Shown here: in pieces, positions 33,272-36,718 of the stretch | Layout of the letters: each line of letters opens with the position of its first letter | How positions within the stretch are numbered: position 1 is the stretch's first letter | Origin: an uncultured Geobacteraceae bacterium | Lineage (GTDB): Bacteria; Desulfobacterota; Desulfuromonadia; Geobacterales; Pseudopelobacteraceae | Length of the DNA: 36,718 nt | Direction of reading: 5' to 3' | NCBI GenBank assembly: GCA_903845365.1 | Contig: CAIMXI010000097.1 | Location: forward strand, 1-36,718 | The notes under the pieces: model-generated | Told to the model about the DNA's origin: nothing | Databases searched by the model: none | What the model saw: only the letters and a program-made list of their open reading frames with translations | Program-made: the position numbers and the translations under genes

Positions 33272-34618
33272 TCACGACTTGGTCCCCTCAATCCAGTCCA
33301 TCAGCTTCTGCCGCAACAACTCTTTTGATGGAAGATACAGTGAGTATTCGCGTGCATGGATATTGGCCTCCGGCGGTAGAGTAAGCTCGACGATGGCATC
33401 TTTTTTCCGTTTGCAAAGCAGTATGCCAATGGTGGCGTTTTCATCGGGAGTCTTTACGAAGCGGTCAAAGTAGTTCACATACATCTGCATCTGCCCGAGA
33501 TCCTGATGTTTGAGTTTGTCGAGTTTGATGTCAATCAGCACGTAACAGCGCAGCAAACGGTTGTAAAAGACGAGATCAACGAAAAAATGGTCTTCATCGA
33601 AGGTGAAGCGTTTCTGCCTTGCCTCAAACAGAAAGCCCTTCCCAAGTTCGAGCAGGAACTGTTCAAGTTGATCAATGATAGCTGTTTCCATATCGGATTC
33701 GGAGTAGCCGGTTTTTTCGTCAAGTCCGAGGAATTCAAGAACGTACGGCTCTTTCAGGATGTCTGCCGGTTTGACGATGATTTGTCCTTCGTTGGCAAAT
33801 TGTCGGATTTCATCCTTGTCTTTGCTGAGTGCGAGGCGTTCATAGAGGCATGAGGAAACCTGCCGCTTCAGTTCGCGGAAAGACCAATCTGACTGACATG
33901 ACTCAATTTCATAGAAACTGCGTTCATCCGGATTTTTGATAGTGAGGAGCAAAACGTAGTGAGACCAACTGAGCGTAAACGACTGTTTTCCGGATTGCCC
34001 AGAGACTGTCTGGACAGTCGCTAAATTATCAGACAGTGTCTGTGAAATTTCCCCCAAAGGTAATTTTTCAGACACTGTCTGAAAAATCTGGCAAGAGAAT
34101 CTGTCTTTCCATAGAAGAAAAAATTTACGCATAAGTGATAAATTTACGGGAGAAAATCCGGTTCCAAACTCCTCCGTCAACCTCGCGGAAAGCTCTTTTA
34201 GCAACTCTTTCCCATATTCCGCCCGTTTTTCACCTTTCTGCTGATGTTCAATAATGCGCCGTCCAATCTCGTAGTTGGTCGTCACCTGAAGGATGTTGAC
34301 CGTAGTGGCGACAGAGTAACGCGCAGAGTGGATGAGGCTACGAAGTTCAGTGATGAGCGGTGCAAGATTACCACTATCAGAGTTGGCTGAGGCTTTGACA
34401 ACGTTTCGTGTTGTTTTTATCTTTGTCATGTCCGTTTTCCCAACTCCACCATCAGCCCCGAACGCCACCCCTTGAACTTTCCGTCCCGTATCCTTGCCGA
34501 TCTCCACACTCTGTGAACTTCCGGGAAACAGCTTACTGCGCCACTGCACCGGTATCTGCTCACCATTCTGAAGGAGGCGGATCAGTTCGCTACGTTCTTG
34601 TTCGTTTAGTGTTTGCAT
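33272..34618 (-). CDS. YhcG/DUF1016-family PDDEXK nuclease with unusual N-terminus and repeat insert
   Basis: This 448-residue protein has a DUF1016 N-terminal domain (about residues 85-260: NYEIGRRIIEHQQKGEKRAE, FGTGFSPVNLSLMRKF, SWSHYVLLLTIKNPDERSFY). The C-terminal PDDEXK nuclease domain has FLLELGKGFLFEARQKRF, then DDHFFVDLVFYNR-like and YVLIDIKLDKL segments with the D...(I)D-x-K core. AGGA four bases before the ATG at 34618 supports the long form. The first 45 residues (LIRLLQNGEQIPVQWRSKLF) resemble the N-terminus of some restriction-system methyltransferases rather than YhcG, and an internal ATG at 34429 would give the usual length. A three-unit QTVS/QTLS repeat sits near residues 180-210. 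No restriction genes are adjacent. Confidence 0.88.
   Translation of the reverse strand: MQTLNEQERSELIRLLQNGEQIPVQWRSKLFPGSSQSVEIGKDTGRKVQGVAFGADGGVGKTDMTKIKTTRNVVKASANSDSGNLAPLITELRSLIHSARYSVATTVNILQVTTNYEIGRRIIEHQQKGEKRAEYGKELLKELSARLTEEFGTGFSPVNLSLMRKFFLLWKDRFSCQIFQTVSEKLPLGEISQTLSDNLATVQTVSGQSGKQSFTLSWSHYVLLLTIKNPDERSFYEIESCQSDWSFRELKRQVSSCLYERLALSKDKDEIRQFANEGQIIVKPADILKEPYVLEFLGLDEKTGYSESDMETAIIDQLEQFLLELGKGFLFEARQKRFTFDEDHFFVDLVFYNRLLRCYVLIDIKLDKLKHQDLGQMQMYVNYFDRFVKTPDENATIGILLCKRKKDAIVELTLPPEANIHAREYSLYLPSKELLRQKLMDWIEGTKS
34000..34081. repeat. Cluster of three 13-bp palindromic repeats inside yhcG
   Basis: CAGAGACTGTCTG (34000-34012), CAGACAGTGTCTG (34030-34042) and CAGACACTGTCTG (34069-34081) recur at 30- and 39-bp intervals. 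The second and third are exact reverse complements of each other, and each is itself palindromic around its central base. GACTGTC/GACAGTC (34004-34010 and 34013-34019) adds a further inverted pair. The intervals are multiples of three, so the reading frame is kept and each copy encodes QTVS or QTLS. Confidence 0.8.
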
Positions 34619-34692
34619 GGTGTCCTGTATTTAAAGCATGGATCAAGTGGAGCTGTCTTACCATATATGGTCTGCTTAATCCACCGGTAACG

Positions 34693-35622
34693 CTAAAGCA
34701 GGTTAGCGGCATTCTGCCGGACAGCCCGGACTCTCCGCACGGCATCAAACGAATAGCAGCAGAGTCCGGCCCAGATAAGGAGAAAACAGATAAGGTGCGC
34801 CTGTGTGAACGGTTCCCTGTAGAGCAGGACGGCAAGGAGGAAGTGCATTGTGGGGGTAATATACTGGAGAAAACCGATAGTAGCGAGGCGCAGGCGTCGG
34901 GCAGCCGAGGCAAAGAGCAGCAGCGGTACTGAGGTTGCAACTCCGGCAAACACGAGAAATACATTTATTTGCAGGGCCTGCCCGGGGAAGCTGCCGGTAC
35001 CGTTCAGAGTAACATACACAAGATATCCAAGTGCAAAAGGCGAGAGGAGCAACGTCTCCACGGTCAGCCCGGTGATGGAGTCAACTGTGACGACCTTGCG
35101 AAACAGCCCGTAGGAACCAAACGTAAATGCGAGTATCAGTGAAACCCAGGGAAAACGACCGTAATTAACGGTCAGCAGCACAACCCCGGCTGCTGCCAGA
35201 ATAAGACTGATACTCTGAAGACGACTAAGACGTTCCTTTAAAAAAATAACACCGAGCAGGACGCTGACAAATGGCGTGATGAAATAGCCAAGACTTGACT
35301 GGATGACCTGGGAATGGGCAATCGCAATTATGAAAACCAGCCAGTTCGTCGCAATCAGAAGCGCAGATGAGATGAGAAGCACGACAACACGCCTGTCACG
35401 AAATGCCCCAGCTACAACACTCCATTTACCGCGCCATCCAAGTATCAGAGAGAGAAACAGCACCGACCAGACAATACGGTGACTGACAACCTGCAAGGCC
35501 GGGACAGATGTCAGTGCTTTAAAATAGACCGGAAAAAAGCCCCAGATCAGATATGCCGTTATGCCATAGCCAAGTCCTGTTGCAGCATCTTTGTGCGTAT
35601 TCTTCGTTTCTTGTTCGATCAT
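34693..35622 (-). CDS. rarD: RarD-type EamA/DMT family transporter
   Basis: This 309-residue inner-membrane protein has about ten membrane segments. The RarD start is clear (GLGYGITAYLIWGFFPVYFK, ALTSVPALQVVSHRIVWS), with NWLVFIIAIAHSQVIQSSLGYFI and FLQYITPTMHFLLAVLLYREPF further on. RarD proteins are drug/metabolite superfamily exporters of uncertain substrate. The ATG overlaps the upstream transporter stop by 4 nt, so the two are co-translated. The 70 nt after it before yhcG contain CCATATATGG at 34661-34670 and nothing else clear. Confidence 0.9.
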   Translation of the reverse strand: MIEQETKNTHKDAATGLGYGITAYLIWGFFPVYFKALTSVPALQVVSHRIVWSVLFLSLILGWRGKWSVVAGAFRDRRVVVLLISSALLIATNWLVFIIAIAHSQVIQSSLGYFITPFVSVLLGVIFLKERLSRLQSISLILAAAGVVLLTVNYGRFPWVSLILAFTFGSYGLFRKVVTVDSITGLTVETLLLSPFALGYLVYVTLNGTGSFPGQALQINVFLVFAGVATSVPLLLFASAARRLRLATIGFLQYITPTMHFLLAVLLYREPFTQAHLICFLLIWAGLCCYSFDAVRRVRAVRQNAANLL

Positions 35623-36497
35623 CTGCGTGTCGAATAGCGGGTAAAGATAAATAGCCCGGTAAAAATAATACTGCCGCCTAGCGCCTGCCGGACTGTCGGA
35701 TATTCACGTAAAAAGATTGATGCCCAGAGAATGGCTCCTAACGGCTCTCCCAGAATGCTTACCGAGACTACCGAAGCCTGAACATGACGCAGTACCCAGT
35801 TGAAGACGGTGTGACCGAAGATCGTACAGACAACCGCCAGAGCCAGAAACAGCAGCCAGTCGCTGGCAGGGTAGGGGGCAAACGGCGTGCTGGTGACTAG
35901 GCTGGTGAGCAACAGTGCCACCGTGCTGCTGCCGTAGGTGTAGAAGGTGTACACCGGCAGGGAGAGGCCCCCGCGCAGCCGGCGACCGATCAGAAGATAT
36001 CCGGAAACAAGAATCGCCGCAGCCAGAGCGAGCAGATCTCCCCAGAACGCTTCCCGACCGATCTGAAAATCAGCCGCCCCGATGACTACACTGCCGCAAA
36101 GAGCGACCGCGCCACCGATCATGGCAATGCGACTGATTCGTTCGCGAAAAAAGATCCAGGAGCCTATTACCACGAATATCGGCTGTGTCGTCACGAGCAC
36201 CACCGAACTTGCAACACTGGTGTAATGGAGCGAGATGAACCATGTGACAAGATGAAGCGCAAGGCAGATGCCGCTGGCAGCAGCGAGCCCGCGCTGTTTC
36301 CATGAAATGCTGGCAAGCTCGGCACGATAGCGGAACAGGGCGTACGGGGCGAGGAGCAGAAAGGTAAACAGCAGGCGATAGGTGGCAATCATCAGGGCGG
36401 GTGCGGTGGCAAGCCTGACAAACAGCGCGGAGAATGAAACGGCAAAAACCCCTACCAGTACCGCCAGGTAGGGGTTTACGATCGGTTTATTGTTCAC
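35619..36497 (-). CDS. EamA-family DMT transporter
   Basis: This 292-residue protein has about ten membrane segments in two EamA repeats (for example AVSFSALFVRLATAPALMIA, SVASSVVLVTTQPIFVVIGS and VVSVSILGEPLGAILWASIF). Such proteins export amino acids or metabolites; the substrate is unknown. I choose the GTG at 36497, which lies nine bases after AAAAGGA, over a TTG 24 nt upstream that has no ribosome binding site. It is translationally coupled to the rarD-type gene. Confidence 0.87.
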   Translation of the reverse strand: MNNKPIVNPYLAVLVGVFAVSFSALFVRLATAPALMIATYRLLFTFLLLAPYALFRYRAELASISWKQRGLAAASGICLALHLVTWFISLHYTSVASSVVLVTTQPIFVVIGSWIFFRERISRIAMIGGAVALCGSVVIGAADFQIGREAFWGDLLALAAAILVSGYLLIGRRLRGGLSLPVYTFYTYGSSTVALLLTSLVTSTPFAPYPASDWLLFLALAVVCTIFGHTVFNWVLRHVQASVVSVSILGEPLGAILWASIFLREYPTVRQALGGSIIFTGLFIFTRYSTRR

Positions 36498-36571
36498 GGA
36501 GAAAGATCCTTTTCGATACAAAACGGCGGCACTATATTCAAAACAGAAATCCCGGGAACCTTTATTTTTAT

Positions 36572-36718
36572 TCAGTGCAACAGCTTTAGTACCGCTGCAA
36601 TGTTTCGAGACGCTATCCGCAAATTCTGTGGAGCTGATTTGAGGGCATCATCTATCGTGCCGACCTGACTGAGGACACTGAATACTGCATCAAAACCGTG
36701 GTCATAAACTACCCCGAC
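36572..36718 (-). CDS. C-terminal end of a possible glycerate kinase (cut by window edge)
   Basis: A minus-strand frame enters from the right edge and stops at a TGA at 36572-36574, giving 48 residues. DHGFDAVFSVLSQVGTIDDA and then a helical tail ending AAVLKLL recall the C-terminus of glycerate 2-kinases (F.AVF.L......LEEAL..A). Too little is visible for certainty. It lies 74 bp upstream of the EamA gene on the same strand; between them CCCGGG at 36551-36556 forms only a weak palindrome. Confidence 0.45.
   Translation of the reverse strand, partial: VGVVYDHGFDAVFSVLSQVGTIDDALKSAPQNLRIASRNIAAVLKLLH

Noticed and set aside
34661-34670. CCATATATGG palindrome between yhcG and rarD
   Set aside because: Ten bp of mostly AT symmetry is too short to separate from chance.
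34408-34932. 174-residue plus-strand frame across the yhcG/rarD gap
   Set aside because: It is antisense to both genes' ends and has no recognisable domain.

Overview
The window looks like a chromosomal segment of a Geobacter-like bacterium (Desulfuromonadia/Geobacterales). The basis is the mix of gene families: a two-gene PRODH/P5CDH locus, an rpsU-yqeY-cvpA-dnaG-rpoD macromolecular-synthesis run, obgE-proB, abundant HD-GYP and hybrid-kinase signalling, and MlaE. Base composition is roughly 50 % GC. The assignment is by recognition only; no rRNA or tRNA gene was seen.

Layout. (1) Bases 1-2318 are an accessory strip of small minus-strand toxin-antitoxin-type genes: a cut-off addiction-module antitoxin, a HEPN/MNT pair, a frameshifted DUF5615 PIN-like remnant and a VapBC pair. 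Palindromes and a hairpin-forming dispersed repeat lie between them. (2) 2415-6732: an AcuI/YhdH-type oxidoreductase (minus), then lon and a solitary mlaE-type permease (plus). (3) 6733-7229: a weak or decayed small ORF and a second copy of the dispersed repeat. (4) 7230-14140: hisF-hisE, tightly followed by a membrane HD-GYP protein, a 1163-residue hybrid histidine kinase and a REC-HD-GYP response regulator. (5) 14141-20380: rpsU, yqeY, cvpA, dnaG, rpoD and an exported TPR/coiled-coil/repeat protein. (6) 20373-26305, minus: an apparent six-gene run, ppsR-type regulator, OmpR-type response regulator without a kinase, membrane polyferredoxin, rdgC-like, obgE, proB. (7) 26449-28914, minus: a MocR-type regulator with azlC-azlD, divergent from a DUF2917 gene. 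(8) 29361-33250: a PutA-type proline catabolic enzyme divergent from a FadR-family regulator, with a perfect operator-like palindrome between them. (9) 33272-34618: a YhcG/DUF1016 PDDEXK nuclease with an unusual N-terminus and an internal cluster of palindromic repeats. (10) 34693-36497: two EamA/DMT transporters (one RarD type), then the C-terminal end of what may be a glycerate kinase gene at the right edge.

How it fits together. Most of the window is housekeeping. The accessory parts are the left-edge toxin-antitoxin strip and the yhcG locus. The best leads for something less described are the palindromic-repeat insert in yhcG (34000-34081), the VapC lacking one catalytic acid, the dispersed hairpin repeat, and the clean operator layouts at putA/gntR and mocR/DUF2917. 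I saw no CRISPR array, prophage, insertion sequence or clearly novel multi-gene system.
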